Shown: one piece after another, positions 12,001-24,600 of the stretch
How the letters are laid out: each line of letters starts with the position of its first letter
Position numbering within the stretch: position 1 is the stretch's first letter
Assembly (NCBI RefSeq): GCF_032362555.1
Contig: NC_083512.1
Location: forward strand, 8,172,001-8,236,000
Source: Amyelois transitella
Taxonomy: Eukaryota > Arthropoda > Insecta > Lepidoptera > Pyralidae
DNA length: 64,000 nucleotides
Reading direction: 5' to 3'
Notes under the pieces: model-generated
The model's input: only the letters and a program-made list of their open reading frames with translations
Database searches by the model: none
What the model was told of the DNA's origin: nothing
Made by a program: the position numbers and the translations under genes

Positions 12001-15000
12001 TAACTAAACTTGCACAATGATGCTTTGTTAGAGTAACTAATTTGATTATTTATTTATTTATTAGGAAAAAATATTGAAGTTGTATATACAGTTTGCACTT
12101 TATTATTAGCTTATACTTTAGAAATACATTTAAATTAGTCATTTTCGTACAATTAAAGTTGTAAAAATAAATCACATCCAGAGGTTTGTCGTTGGCTTAA
12201 AAAAAATCCTGGCCTCCGTTTATGACCACGATAAATACTTACTTTACTAACTTCGGCCCGCAATATTAAAAAAGGAAAAGTAGCCTATAACTTCCTCAAT
12301 TAAATAATTTCACGAATAAATTTCACATAGACAAGTCATACTATACAAACAGACTTTCTTATTTATTATATTTTTACGGAGGGAGAATGGATGTTACTTA
12401 GTAGGATGTCTACCATTATGTATGAGAATGACAATAGAAGACAATATTGTGTCCTACTTGCAGAACCTAATAAATCAAGAGATGTCAACATTTGATGAGT
12501 CGCACCAGCGGCACTTCCTGGACGTGTATATCAAGAAGATGAGGGAGGAACAGCGTCAGCACGACAAGTCCACGTTTTCTGGTGAGCGATAATGTTCAGG
12601 ACAATGAACTACCTATATCCTGCACATGAAGAGTTATGAATTAATTAATGTAGTACCTATGCTTTAAACAGATCTTGACAAGTAAAAAATGTAATCTTTG
12701 CCCTCTGGGAAAAAGGCGTGATTTTATGTTAATAGGTCTATCTCATCATCACTGCTATTGTTCATTGTGTATGGAGGCACATGCGTCTATTCGGAAAGAC
12801 AAGTTATAGCTTCACATTGCAAACCATAAAGTGATAACAATTGTAAAAAGTTGCTAAAGACACTTTAAAAGTTGAAGGTGCATGTTGATTTGAACCTGTC
12901 TCCGCGAAGAAATATTAAACATATAAAATTAACCTAAGTACATGTGAGCTCGTAACCACATAAAGAAGAATAAATGGTTTACTGACTACCTAAAAGAACT
13001 CATCAAAATCGCATCCAAAGATTAGGTGTAAAGAAATGAACCTCAAGTTATGTACCTACCTATTAAATTCAAAGCATATAATAGGAATATTTACACTTTC
13101 CCATGTTATATTTGTAGAAACACATGGATAGTTAACAATCTGAATACCGTTAGGCAGTTTGTTTATGTCGGTCCTAAAAAGTAATGTCAACAAAGAAATA
13201 TTTCACATTTAACACTGTAGCAAGTATAAACATAGGTGGTATAAACATACTTTGACGGTCATAGTTACAGTTACAACTAACCGGTCAAGTGTGAGTCGTA
13301 CTCGCAAATGTAGGGTTCTGTACCACCGTTCATATGGGCGTGTTTGTAAATAGTTTAGAATAATCCTTCCTACAAATATTGCGAAAGTTTATAAAGATGT
13401 ATGAATGTAAGTATGTTTGTTATTCTTTCACGAAAAATCTCGTGGATAAATATAACCTGTAATAATATAATACGTGTACTAGAGAATAGTATAAATTTTA
13501 ATACAATATTTCTTTTCATTTTACTTGAGTAAATAAAGAGACATTGCTTAAAAGCGAAAATGTTTTTTTAGAACTCTGTGGCGGCTACAAATAATTAAGA
13601 AAAAAAAACGAAATAAACGTTTTTTGCCATTGTGTTAAGAAAAGTAGACCTTAATGAACAATTAGTTGACTGTATTGATTTTTTTTTTATTATTATGGAA
13701 ACCTAAACCTCCGATGTCTGGATATGGAGATATTATTGCACTACAAAAATGGTGGTTGCAAAAGGTTATACGGCATTTAAAACGCCAAATGATATTGTAC
13801 GCGTCGCGGAAACTTTGTAAAGAGACGTTGATGTCTTTTTGACCGAGCGAGCGAAGCAAATTGTAACATTTTATGTTTTTTATATAATATTTTAATACTT
13901 TTCTACTGTCCATCGATAATTTCAGTTGAACAATTAATCCTGATTTGCACCGACTACATGTTTCCCGCGGCTACGGCGGTCCAGGAAACACTCGCGATGT
14001 TGTTGGAGAGGCTGGTGATACAGCCAGAGCTCCAGGATCGTCTCCATGAGGAGGTGGACCGCGTGGTTGGTAGCGGCAGGCTTCCCAACCTCGATGACAG
14101 GAAAAAGTATGTATATCGAAATGTATCTCAATTTTAATATCCTTATAAGAGTATTTATTTATTCATCTTATTAATATTTATTTGCTCGTGTTATATCAGT
14201 TTTTATAAAATGTTTCGTCGTAATATTTCTCATTTGAATACAAAACTGTTAAAAAAGTCGCCTTAGATTTGGACCTACGTGACTTTACTGTAGTACAACC
14301 ACAAGAGCCTCTCTCAGTCTCCAGTCTCCTTTTTGGGCATCAAGTTCAATTTATGATGGCACTTCTTTTGTACTGGTTCGATTTTTTTTTAAGTAAATGA
14401 TTTTTTATTTTATTCTGAGTGATTTTAACTTGCATTTTGTTCGAACATTTAGGTACGTTTACGCCAATACGTTATCAGAATTTATGTGCATTAGTAGGTC
14501 ACCTAGATTAGTAAATTTTCAACTTATATAGGTCAACTATACTTACATGAGTCGTCATATAAGGAAAACGCTTACTAAAGTGAATGCAACTTTGTTATCT
14601 ATAATTACTTGTTGTTGACATAATTAGTGCCTGGTACTTGGCAATATTTCATTAATTGCATATGGTTAGATACAGTAGGAGGCGGGGTAATTGCTCCCAA
14701 TCGACAATTGAACGATAAATGTGTCTTTTGTAACTAATTTCCGGCAGACTCGAACAGAATCTTGTAGGAACTTACAATAGTGCTTATAGGTAATTACTTT
14801 GAGAATAAAAGGGAGAGAGAGGAAAGAAAAAGTTGGAACAACTGAAATTAAAAAGATTAGGTAGTTGTAAGTGTAATTAGTCAATTGTTTAGAACTAACT
14901 TCAAATGAAGTTAAAAAAGAGAATTTACGACAGCAAAGACCGCAAAGGGATTTTAAGGTTTTTTTAACAATGTTATTAAAAATCATTTAACTGCAATCTC

Positions 15001-17116
15001 AACTAATACTATTATAAATGTGAAAGTAAGTTTTTTGTTTCACGTGTTATCTGCTGAGCCAATCTTCTTATAATTTTGCGTCTATAGTTCCCGTCTAATT
15101 TGCGAAAAACTTGTATTGTAGGTGGCACTAAATTCGCGGGTAAAGCAAACTAGCTAATAAACAGTTAAACAACTAAAGGCATTTTACTTCTTGCGTCTAT
15201 AAAATAGAGCAAGTCGCAATCAGATCATAGGTTACTCAGAAATAAGCTCTTTATCTCTAGTCTAATTTCAAGATTGTTGCGGGCAAGATTAAAGCGTACT
15301 AACAGCACTTAGGTAGCATTTAGTAATATAACCGAAATAACCGAAAAATATAGGTAGGTAACATTCAAGACATGGTCAAACATGAAATAGAAATATTTTA
15401 TAATAAAATTCGAAGATCTGACAAGATTTGAGTACTCAAAACCGTCGCGTTTGTATGAAGAGAGATATGAAAATGGATAAAGCGAAAAAAGTATGATGGC
15501 ATCGTGGCAAGTGGAAAGATATAGTCTGTGCCTGCCTCCAGGAAAGAGTCTTGATTTCAATTATATATGTATGTATCTTATAAATTTTTCCCTTCGTTTT
15601 GAACTAATACTATTCTGCTTTTGAATTCTAGTATGCCGTATACGGAAGCCTGCATACGAGAAATTATGCGGTTTGAGACACTGGTGCCTCTAGGAGTTCC
15701 CCATCGTGCCATCAGCGACACTATCTTTAACGGGTATGACATACCACAGGTAAGGGACTAGCTTAGATTATTTGGATCTTCCTGATTCAGTTTGGGTAGT
15801 ACTTGAGCTGTTTGGCATTGGTTGGCATGGATAAGGTCATACTAACTTGGGTTATTTGGGCAATTTCCATACAGTAAAACTTTACCTGTATGTTGTCGAT
15901 TGACATGAAAATGGTCAGATCAAGTGAACCTGACTGTATTATAAGTATGGGAAAATGATAAAAGTAAATAAGTACCAACTTATTGGTTTTTGGGTGTAGG
16001 TGGTCAAATTGTCAATATTTCTGAATTAAAAAAAAGCGTGACGCACAGGGAGAGGCACAGCTTCAAACCTACTAGCCATGTGCCAATATGAATCTTTTCT
16101 TAGTCACATTAGGTAGTTTAATTGCTAAGTGATGCTCTTGAAATACAACAGCACTAGTTTGCTGTCATAGTTTTTGAACCTATCAATTATGTTACGGTTA
16201 AGCTATGGCTATAAGCTTGATAAAAAATTATTTTATTACGTTATAGGGCACCATGGTATCTCCTAACTTGGTGATGCTGCACATGGACAAGCAGATCTGG
16301 GGCGACCCTGAATCGTTTCGACCGGAAAGGTTCATCGAGAACGGAAAGTTGAACTTAGCTCTTGACAAATCTCTGCCATTCGGCGCTGGTAAGTGGTAAC
16401 TTTCGTTGAAGTGTGGTCCCGGAATTTTAGAATTGGACAACTCTATCTCCTTTCTATGGATGTCGTAAATGGCAAACAGTTTTCTCTCGATACTATTTGT
16501 AACTTTTATCATCATTTAATATTCTACAAAATCTATCACTTTTTAAATTCGTCTGTTCTCTAATTACAATTTAGGGCACCATTTAAATGTAAGGAAGGTT
16601 GTATTTTTTATTGTTGGCCTGTTCCACTAGCCACGTTTAAAATTCTAGTTTCTGGTGATAGCGATCATTGCGAGCTATGCGATCCCGTGATTATTATACC
16701 GCTATACGAGTTTTAGGCTATGACCATGTTTGCTTAGGAATTTACATGACAAAACAATAAATGTGATGTGTGTGAAATTACTTACCATATGCAGAGAAGT
16801 GCAAATTCGGTAATAGAGAACTAATTGCTAAGCTTAACTATGCTGCAATGAATTTATTTATTAGGTACCGTAGTGCACCAAAACTCGACAAACTGTGTAA
16901 AAGTTAAAAAAATATATATTTTTATTTAATGCAGGTCGTAGGTTATGCGCCGGTGAGACGTATGCACGTCAAACGATGTTTCAAGTGTTCGCGGGGATTG
17001 TTCAGAATTTCCGCGTTGAACGGGCCCCGGGCTCGGGCCCCATGCCATCTCCTCGCATCCAGGGCATCATCACCACCATACCTGATTTCTGGATTAAGCT
17101 CACGGCGAGAATTTAA
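9059..17116 (+). CDS. Cytochrome P450, CYP2 clan, CYP304-like (P450-2)
   Basis: Ten exons: 9059-9155, 9829-10077, 10606-10778, 11344-11454, 11790-11951, 12464-12581, 13926-14106, 15632-15749, 16247-16388 and 16935-17116. They join in frame to 510 aa. Exons 1-9 have exactly the lengths and phases of P450-1; the last exon is two codons shorter. There is an N-terminal anchor ending [17 protein letters not shown]. Motifs are WYVQR in the C-helix, EIMR as ExxR, FRPERF, and [10 protein letters not shown] at the heme loop. The I-helix reads [11 protein letters not shown], again without the acid-Thr pair. All introns are GT-AG, including intron 8, where P450-1 has a GC donor. It is a tandem duplicate of its neighbours. 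Family known; substrate not inferable. Confidence 0.93.
10296..10359. other. miRNA-like hairpin in P450-2 intron 2
   Basis: Two arms, 10296-10321 and 10335-10359, are reverse complements over 16 uninterrupted base pairs at the base and pair again near a 13-nt loop, with one small bulge. The 64-nt size and imperfect stem resemble a pre-miRNA. It may equally be a tiny inverted-repeat transposon relic. Confidence 0.35.
15400..15580 (+). repeat. LINE 3'-end fragment (P450-2 intron 7)
   Basis: Matches the 3' end of the LINE at 43435-43600: CATGAAGAGAG-like, GTGGCAAGTGGAAAG, a CTGCCT segment, and a TATGTATG tail. It is 5'-truncated and diverged, and interrupts no exon. Confidence 0.65.
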
Positions 17117-18621
17117 CTGTGAAAAATGGAATTTGTTAAAAAAAGGGTCACATAGTACCTATCCATGGAAAGCTAAGTCGATTTTACCTTAGAAAAAGTT
17201 TTGTTAATTTTTTAAGCAATTTTTTTAGTGAAAACGCTGTGAAGAACTTGTATTGAAATATAAATTTTCTTTTTAATTTGTTATTTTTGTCATTCTTACC
17301 CTGATATCGCTAGCAATGCAGCTTCTTAAATTTCAATAGTTGTTATGTCTAAGAGATTTTTTCCATGAAAATAATGAGGGAATTCTATAAATAATGTCAC
17401 ATGATCGAAGAAGATAAATTTTAATGAGTGTGTTTGCACTTAATTATAAGCATGGATTTTTTTGATGACCTCTCCAGGTCAATTACATGGACAATGGCCA
17501 CTATAAAGTCACGCAGATTGCATTTATCGCTAAACTAGTTGCACCCGTGACTTCGTATACCTATTCGTAAAATAAAATATGTATATAAAAACTCGTCCAT
17601 CTATATCAAATGGTTATCTTCCCTAGAAAATATTTGTAAAAAAAAAATTCTTTATGTATACGTGTTAAACATATCTGGCTAGAAATGGGATAACTTATTC
17701 GGAATACCATGTCCATATAACGTAACACTTGTTAACTATGTAGACATGTGGACGGAAATTCATTTAACTGTTTGCCCCTTCGGGCATACAGTATTTTTTT
17801 ATAATTGTTAATACTAACGTTAGTATACCACATCTTATAAAATAATACAGACATTACAATTAATATAGTTAATTTACTCTCACAAGAATTCATAAGTCAA
17901 TGCTCATCTATGTTAACACTTATTTGTTCAAGTTGTTATTGCTCTGTGCATTTATCAGAATAGATTTTATTTAGGTAATTTATCCAGGGTTTGCTCTCTC
18001 TAGTGCAGTTTATTAGTTATGCGAATTGGTTAGTTAAACCTTCGTAAAAAACTATTATGTTCTGCACCGTATTTATTTATCTCGCATTTAGTTGACAATA
18101 TTTACAACTGCGTTACAGGTGCTTACAATCAAACGTTTATCTATACATATAATAAAACAGTAAAAATATTTTGTGTGTACATTTAGTATTTTTTAGACTG
18201 AAATGGATAGAGGGACACTTAGAATGAATAATAGAAAGAATATTTTTTTTTAATTACTTGTCTGTCTGTCTGTCTGTATGTATGATCACGATTATCTCCG
18301 AAAGTACTGAACCGATTTACTTAAAACTTTCACCAATTGCTTTATTTTAACTCAGAAAAACATTTAAAGTTTGATTCATCAAAATCGGTTCACTAAAAAA
18401 AAAGTTATCGAGATTTGAATGAACTCAAGGCATGAGGTTGCCTGCAAATAAGTTACGAAACGAAATTTAAAATTCAAAGTCATTTATCATTGTACGACAG
18501 CATAATACCTATAATATATAAATATAAGTGCAAATCAGTTTGATAATATTCTGGTTTTGCCGCACATAACATGCGTTATTCTCACGTAAAAAGATTTTTG
18601 ATTTGTTAGTCTACTTAAGTA

Positions 18622-18860
18622 CCGTGTGGTTCCCGGCACCAATACAAAAAAGAATAGGACCACTCCATCTCTTTCCCATGGATGTCGTAAAAGGCTACTA
18701 AGGGATGGGCTTACAAACTTGGGATGCTTTTTTAGGACGATGGGCGAGCAACCTATCAATAATTGAATCTCAATTCTATCATTAAGCCAAATAGCTGAAC
18801 GTGGCCATTCAGTCTTTTCAAGCCTGTTGGCTCTGTCTACCCCGCAAGGGATATAGGCGT
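18622..18860 (+). repeat. SINE-like repeat, copy 3
   Basis: Same head and core as the other copies (CCGTGTGGTTCCCGGCAC at the left edge), ending at ATATAGGCGTGA. The TATG tail has been lost. Confidence 0.8.
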
Positions 18861-19106
18861 GACGATTATTTTAATTGTCTCCTATGTCTAAGCTAGGTAT
18901 ATTTCTGTTAAGTTTCATAGAAATCCGTTTAGACGTTTTTGTTTGAATTCAAACACATCCAATTATCCTTACAAATTCACATTTATAATTTAAGTAGGTA
19001 CGTAGACAGGTCTTCTATGGTTTTAAAAATATTTTTTACAAGTAAATAGATTTTTACTTTTACTTTACTAAACCTATTTATTATTTTTGTTATCCAGTCA
19101 TACATA

Positions 19107-19205
19107 CATACATAAAATCACGCCTCTTTCCCGGAGGGGTAGGCAGAGACTACCTTTTTCCTCTTGCCCCGATTGCCACTTTATCCAGTCAAGTTGCTCT
19201 TTTTT
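19107..19205 (-). repeat. LINE 3'-tail fragment
   Basis: CATACATACATA followed by AATCACGCCTCTTTCCCGG and GGGGTAGGCAGAGACTACC: the reverse complement of the terminal ~90 bp of the LINE at 43435-43600. A shorter relative is at 21090-21130. Confidence 0.7.
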
Positions 19206-19463
19206 GCTCTGTCTCATAAATGAAAAATATAAATTTAACATAGGCATGTACCGCATTTAGAATTCTGCGAGAAAATGGCTGTTGTGTTTTTGGTTGGTAA
19301 ATATTTGCTTGGACATCAAACAGTCACAAGGATGTTTCAACTCATTATAGGGAATTGCTTTATTTATTTGTCATTTAGTGTTGGGTAAATAAAAAAACTA
19401 CCAAGAGAGTAACAACACTCGATGACACAAACAAACGCACAAATCATAGTTTTTATTATGGTA

Positions 19464-20306
19464 CTAGCTTTTGCCCGCGACTTTGCCTGCGTTAATTTCG
19501 CTTCCATAAAAAGATTGCTTAGATAAAGAGCCTTGCATTGACATAAACTAATATTATGCACAAAAAATAGATGTAACTACGTGAGTGCGTGTTTGAGGAT
19601 GCTATTCAATCACGCAAATTCTACTGGATGGATTTTGATGAAACTTACGTATACGGGAAGAATAATGCCTTGAATAGAACATAGTTTATTTTTCCTACAA
19701 AAGCAACGTCCCGGGGGCCCAGCTGTTAAAAAACTAATAAATTCTAAAGACAAAAAAGGAAATTATAATAATGGAAAGTTAAAGTATCTCTTTGTATACA
19801 ACATTTGCTGTCTTGCCTATTGGAGACATCACAAATAAACTGTCACAGCTGGTGACCCGCGAGCAAGTGACGTAGAGCTGTCCGTGTGAGAAGCAATTCG
19901 TCCTGAGGTCGACTCCGGCTGCTCCAAGCGTTTGACCTTGCGATTTGTTAATTGTCATCGCGAAAAATATAGCCACTGGAAACTGTACATGCTTAAATTG
20001 AAATGGAAAGTTGTTGGGAATGAGGGGAATGCGCGGTATAAAAACAATTTCACCAGCTGCACAACCAGTAAGAATTTTAGCTTCTATAATATTGTTATGA
20101 AGCGACACCACTTTAAGGCGAGTCCCACTAAAAAGTTTCGGACAGTTGCGTAGCAACATAATTGGAATGCCTACTTTTAGTGCAATTGTATTACATAGCA
20201 TAGGTATGCATGTATGTCCAGATGCCGAAAGTGAATTAAGGAACTCTACCGGATAAGTTGTAGTATCGGTACTATCTAAAACTGTATTTATGGATTGGTA
20301 TACCAC
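19464..20306 (-). mobile_element. Helitron relic with Pif1-type helicase C-terminus
   Basis: A 175-codon frame (20306-19779) matches the C-terminal end of Helitron Rep/helicase proteins: LKVGIPIMLLRN, TRLKVVSLHNNIIEA, GEIVFIPRIPLIP, FPVAIFFAMTINKSQGQTL, FSHGQLYVTCSRV. MTINKSQGQ is the conserved late helicase motif and SRV the terminal arginine motif. Its frame is open to a natural stop, so decay is mostly on the N-terminal side. The minus-strand 3' end is probably the CTAG at 19467-19464, preceded by a GTCGCGGGC segment like that of the non-autonomous Helitrons in this window. Rep and the rest of the helicase are not visible. Confidence 0.8.
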
Positions 20307-20724
20307 CTCGTTCCCATCAATTTTTCCTTAAATACTTAAATTAATAGCAGAATTTTGCCAGCGGCTACAATCGTGTTTTTCCTTAGATTCCCATGAGGCG
20401 CTATCTCGTATCGGGTGGTCAAAAAATAAATATCTAAACCACGGGAACTAAATCAATAAACAAAGCATAATGAACTAAATCAATAAAATGCTATTTTTTT
20501 AATCATCATATATATAATAATTTATTATTTATAGCTTTTTATATAGATTCAAAAATGAATCGATAAAAACGAAGTTCCATACAAACTTGCATCCCCTAAT
20601 TCATCCCCTTGGGATAGAACATCAGGTTAAAAAGTAGTCTATATTCAAATCCAGGTTACTAACTATATCTGCGCCGAATTTCGTTCAGATCCGTTCGGTA
20701 GATTTTGCGTGATGCGCGTACAAA

Positions 20725-20786
20725 CATACAGACAGACAGACGGACAGACAGACGGACAGGCAGACGGACAGACAGACAGACAGACA
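20725..20786. repeat. GACA/GACG microsatellite
   Basis: Interrupted run of CAGA/CGGA tetranucleotides. It forms the apparent Cys/Arg-rich and Gln/Thr-rich reading frames on both strands, which are not genes. Confidence 0.85.
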
Positions 20787-21539
20787 AAAAATAAAAAAAA
20801 AATGTTACCTTTACAATTTTTTTTCTTAAATATCTTAAATGTACAGACAAAATTTAGTTACAGTTTTATTATATGTATGGATTACATTATGGTATTAATG
20901 GTATATTTTTGTCACCGAAACATTTCTTGGTGATGATAAACGTTTGTTTTTGTTTGATTTGTTTAATTATTGTAAGATATGTACTGACCAAAACATAAAA
21001 TTTTTAGGGTTATTCTTGAAAGTTAGGTAAATATCACTCAGACTCAGAAAAACTTACTTTACTTATTTACTAAGCTTACCTATATTAAATCATAAATCAC
21101 GTCTCTTTCGCGGAGGGGTAGGCAGAGTACGTAAAAGTTATTGCGCGCGATTTTAAATTAAAAGTTCGAAGTAGGTTCGACTGTTATCAAAAAGTTATAA
21201 GTAGTTTGTTTTTGTATGTTTGAAAAAAAAGAAAATAAATTACGTAATTATCATAGGAATGATTTCTTATCCAATGAATCAAGAAGATTAACTCCCATTT
21301 TTTAATAGTAAGTAGATATTGTCCATTTAGTCCAGAACACCTATTTGTAGGAACGTAATATCTAACAGCAGCAAACCCAAACACCAGGAGCGGACATGTT
21401 GCATTTTTGAGTTTTAATACTTATTTGTTGTGTATTTACGCATATTGACTTTTAAAATGGGAGTGAAAGAAAAACCCTTCTGTTTTAATTATGTACCTAG
21501 TATTTGGGATTTTATCGCGGGCTCACAGTGTTATGACAC

Positions 21540-21545
21540 TATAAA
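21540..21545 (+). promoter_or_regulatory. Putative TATA box of P450-3
   Basis: TATAAA with a TCATTT initiator-like sequence about 31 bp downstream (21571), the normal spacing. The start codon follows at 21607. Confidence 0.45.
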
Positions 21546-21606
21546 CATGTACTAATCGCTCTCAATTCGCTCATTTCATATCGGGTACATCGCAAAAAAA
21601 CACATA

Positions 21607-24600
21607 ATGATTGGTGCTTTAATATTTTTTTCTGTCTCAGTTTATTTTTTAGTAATATTTTACAAAAATGCTTTTAAGAAACTACCTAATTTTCCTCCAG
21701 GTAAGCTCTTTTTCCTTAAGCATGTTTCTTTATTCTAAGACCAATGAGAAACTCTATCTCGTATGTAAGAATTTTTTATTTAAGTATCTTGTCTTCGGAA
21801 TACAACGTTTTATATACAGCTAAATTAACGTGAATTAAAGTAACAGAAAACCATTTAAATGCTCTCCTATATTAACACCAGAACAGCTGGTCTGTTTAAA
21901 AATATTTAAAATAAGTAAAGAAAAAATATTTTTATTCTATAATTTGTAATTCAATCTCGAAACTCTACCGAGAAATAACAAATAAGCAACGATCAAAGGC
22001 GCTACAATACAATAGACAACAATTATATTGATTACGAAAGTACTTATCTCGTTAGCAAATGCCTTGTTGAAGAACAGCGATCTCATTGTATACCTAATGC
22101 AATTAAAAACTTAATCTCTAGATCCTTATCCTTAACGACTTTCAATTATAATGTAATCATAGGTATATGACCACTGAACATGAGCTGAAATTCAGAACAC
22201 ATGTATTTTTGTTGACGCTAGAAAAAGATATTTGGAATATTTCATATAACTAAAGCCCGCATGTAAAAAACTAATTTTAAAAGTGTAGTTAACCGCTGAA
22301 TCTATTTCGTAATTATTGGCACGGAGAAAGATTTAGGTTCTAAAATTTAAATAGAAAAAGTTCTCTGCATGCATTGTTCCTATCATCAAGGTTCCTAAAA
22401 TCCATGAGTTTGTATTTCATAACAGTCTCTTTTTTACTTTGAGGCTAACTCAACTAACTCAACCTGTGTAATATGTCTCGTATAAATTTATTTAGGTCCT
22501 CCCAGCTTACCCGTCTACGGCAGTTACTGGATCATATTGGCCGCCGCGAAAAACAACCTAGCTTTAGCATGCAAAAGAATTGGCAGTTGGTACAACACGA
22601 AAATTATAGGAACCTTCGTAGGGAAGATACCGACGGTGATCGTCAATGATCCGGAGCTGATCAGGGATATGTTGCACAAACCTGAGTTAGATGGGCGTAT
22701 GGACATTACCTTGGGTCGGATGAGGGCTTATTGGAAGCGGCTAGGTAGGTTGCAATTGAAAGTAATGATGACGAAACTGATTACATTTAACAGCTTAATC
22801 GTTCGATCAATTAATAAGTTTTTGATAAGTATAATCTAAGATTAGGTCGAAGTTAATCAAAAACTAAGACACTTACTATACATACATATCACACAAATAA
22901 GAAGACAATTGAAAGTCTGGAAAAGCTACATACTTATTATATAGTAAGAAATAGCTATAGTGTAAGAACCCTATTAAAGTAAGAAATACCTACAACCTCC
23001 GACTATTATAATCGAAGCTACTAACGATTGAATTACTTCGCAATCAATGCAATGAAGTAAATATTATTCAGATGTATCGACTTAGTTTAAGGGGAAAAAA
23101 ATATTTTTAGGTCTTTTTTTCACGGATGGCTTCTTCTGGCATGTGCAAAGGCGTTTTTCCTTAAGGTATATGAGAGACTATGGCTTTGGAAGACGAGACG
23201 AAACCTTAGAACAAGTCGTCGAAAGTGAAATTAAAGAAATTTTTGATATAAGACTGAACGGACCTAAAAATGATGCCGAGAAGGTAAGTTTCACTGTATT
23301 TTTTTAATAAAGTTAATTACAAGTTTTCTTAGAACAGTAACAACAATAAGATTACCGCTCCAAAATTAATCTCTCCTCTCATGGGTCTACTTGAAAAAAA
23401 TTTCTTTTGAAATAAGTAGCACCTTTGCACTAGTATTACTGTTATAAATGCTTCTGTATATAATTTTGTGTACATAAATAAATAAATAAGATTTAAGCTA
23501 CTCCACATAGAATTCATTATCGAATTTTCTAGAAAATTCTTATATACAAATCAACATTGTTTGCAGGATATGGTGAAGGGTGATTTGGTATATATGCCTC
23601 ACTTCTTGGCTACGCCATTCATAAATGGGATACTACACGTCGTATCCCGTATGACTTTACCCAGGGAAAAGTATGGATATGTATGGGAACTAGCCAAAGG
23701 AACCCTTCTATTCCAAAGGAGTTCGAATGACCTTGGAGGCGCTCTGACGTTTACTCCGTGGCTTAAAGATGTAATGCCTAATTATAGTGGTTATAATGAT
23801 CTGAAGAAAGGTCACCAATATTTATTAGACTTCTTTACGGTAAGATTGTTTTTATGGTTAGTAGGTATATTGAGTTAGCCCTAAAAGTCAGTGCTGAGAT
23901 AGTGCTGTTGCTTGGTATATTTTGTAAAGATATATGAATAAATATTAATTTAGGCCATCAAATTCACTTGTGTAATATTATCTTTTCAGAATCTCGTGAA
24001 AGAAATTATGTCCACGTTTGATTCGTCTCATCCCCGCCATTTTCTTGACGAATACATTCGGCAAATGAAGAAAGAGCAAAACGAAAAAAGATCAACTTAT
24101 TCAGGTTAATATTCACGTCTTTCTTCATACGGGCAGAGAAGCAGCCGGCACACGCTATCCATGTTTTTGTTTCGCTACCTGATCAACATGAATGTGGTCT
24201 TATTCCCTTAGTCGCGTTTTGTAACATCTATTAGAAATAGACAGAGTGGTCCTATACTAAAGCGTCGAAAACGACAAGGAAGTCATGAAATTTAAATATT
24301 CATTAAAGTTTATAAAGTTCTATTCTAGCCATAGAAATCTCAAGATTCTACTGCAAGAGTAGAACAAAAAATAGTTAAATAAAAAATATTTAATTGACAT
24401 AAATTGTAATTCCAGTGGAACAACTGATTTTAACATGTGTGGACTACATGTTCCCGGCTGCGACAGCCCCACAGGCGGTACTGGCGATGTTGTTGGAGAG
24501 GCTTGTGATGCAGCCGGAGCTCCAGGATCGACTCCATGAGGAGGTGGACCGCGTAGTCGGCAGTGGCCGGCTGCCAAACCTCGATGACAAGATCAAGTAT

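Larger units (their letters stand above)
17117..21606. other. Intergenic, P450-2 to P450-3, repeat-rich
   Basis: No host gene seen. It holds a Helitron-type 5' end at 18140 (TCTATACATATAATAAAAC), a TCTG microsatellite near 18260, a SINE-like copy at 18622-18860, LINE tail fragments at 19107-19205 and 21090-21130, a Helitron helicase relic at 19464-20306, and a GACA-type microsatellite at about 20725-20786. The first kilobase after P450-2 shows nothing recognisable. Confidence 0.6.

Noticed and set aside
14666-14986. 106-codon minus-strand frame in P450-2 intron 7
   Set aside because: Low-complexity AT-rich translation with no motif, lying in an intron without repeat or gene signals.
20659-20933. 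Two overlapping reading frames around a GACA microsatellite
   Set aside because: The residues are just the tetranucleotide repeat translated; there is no domain and no splice context.
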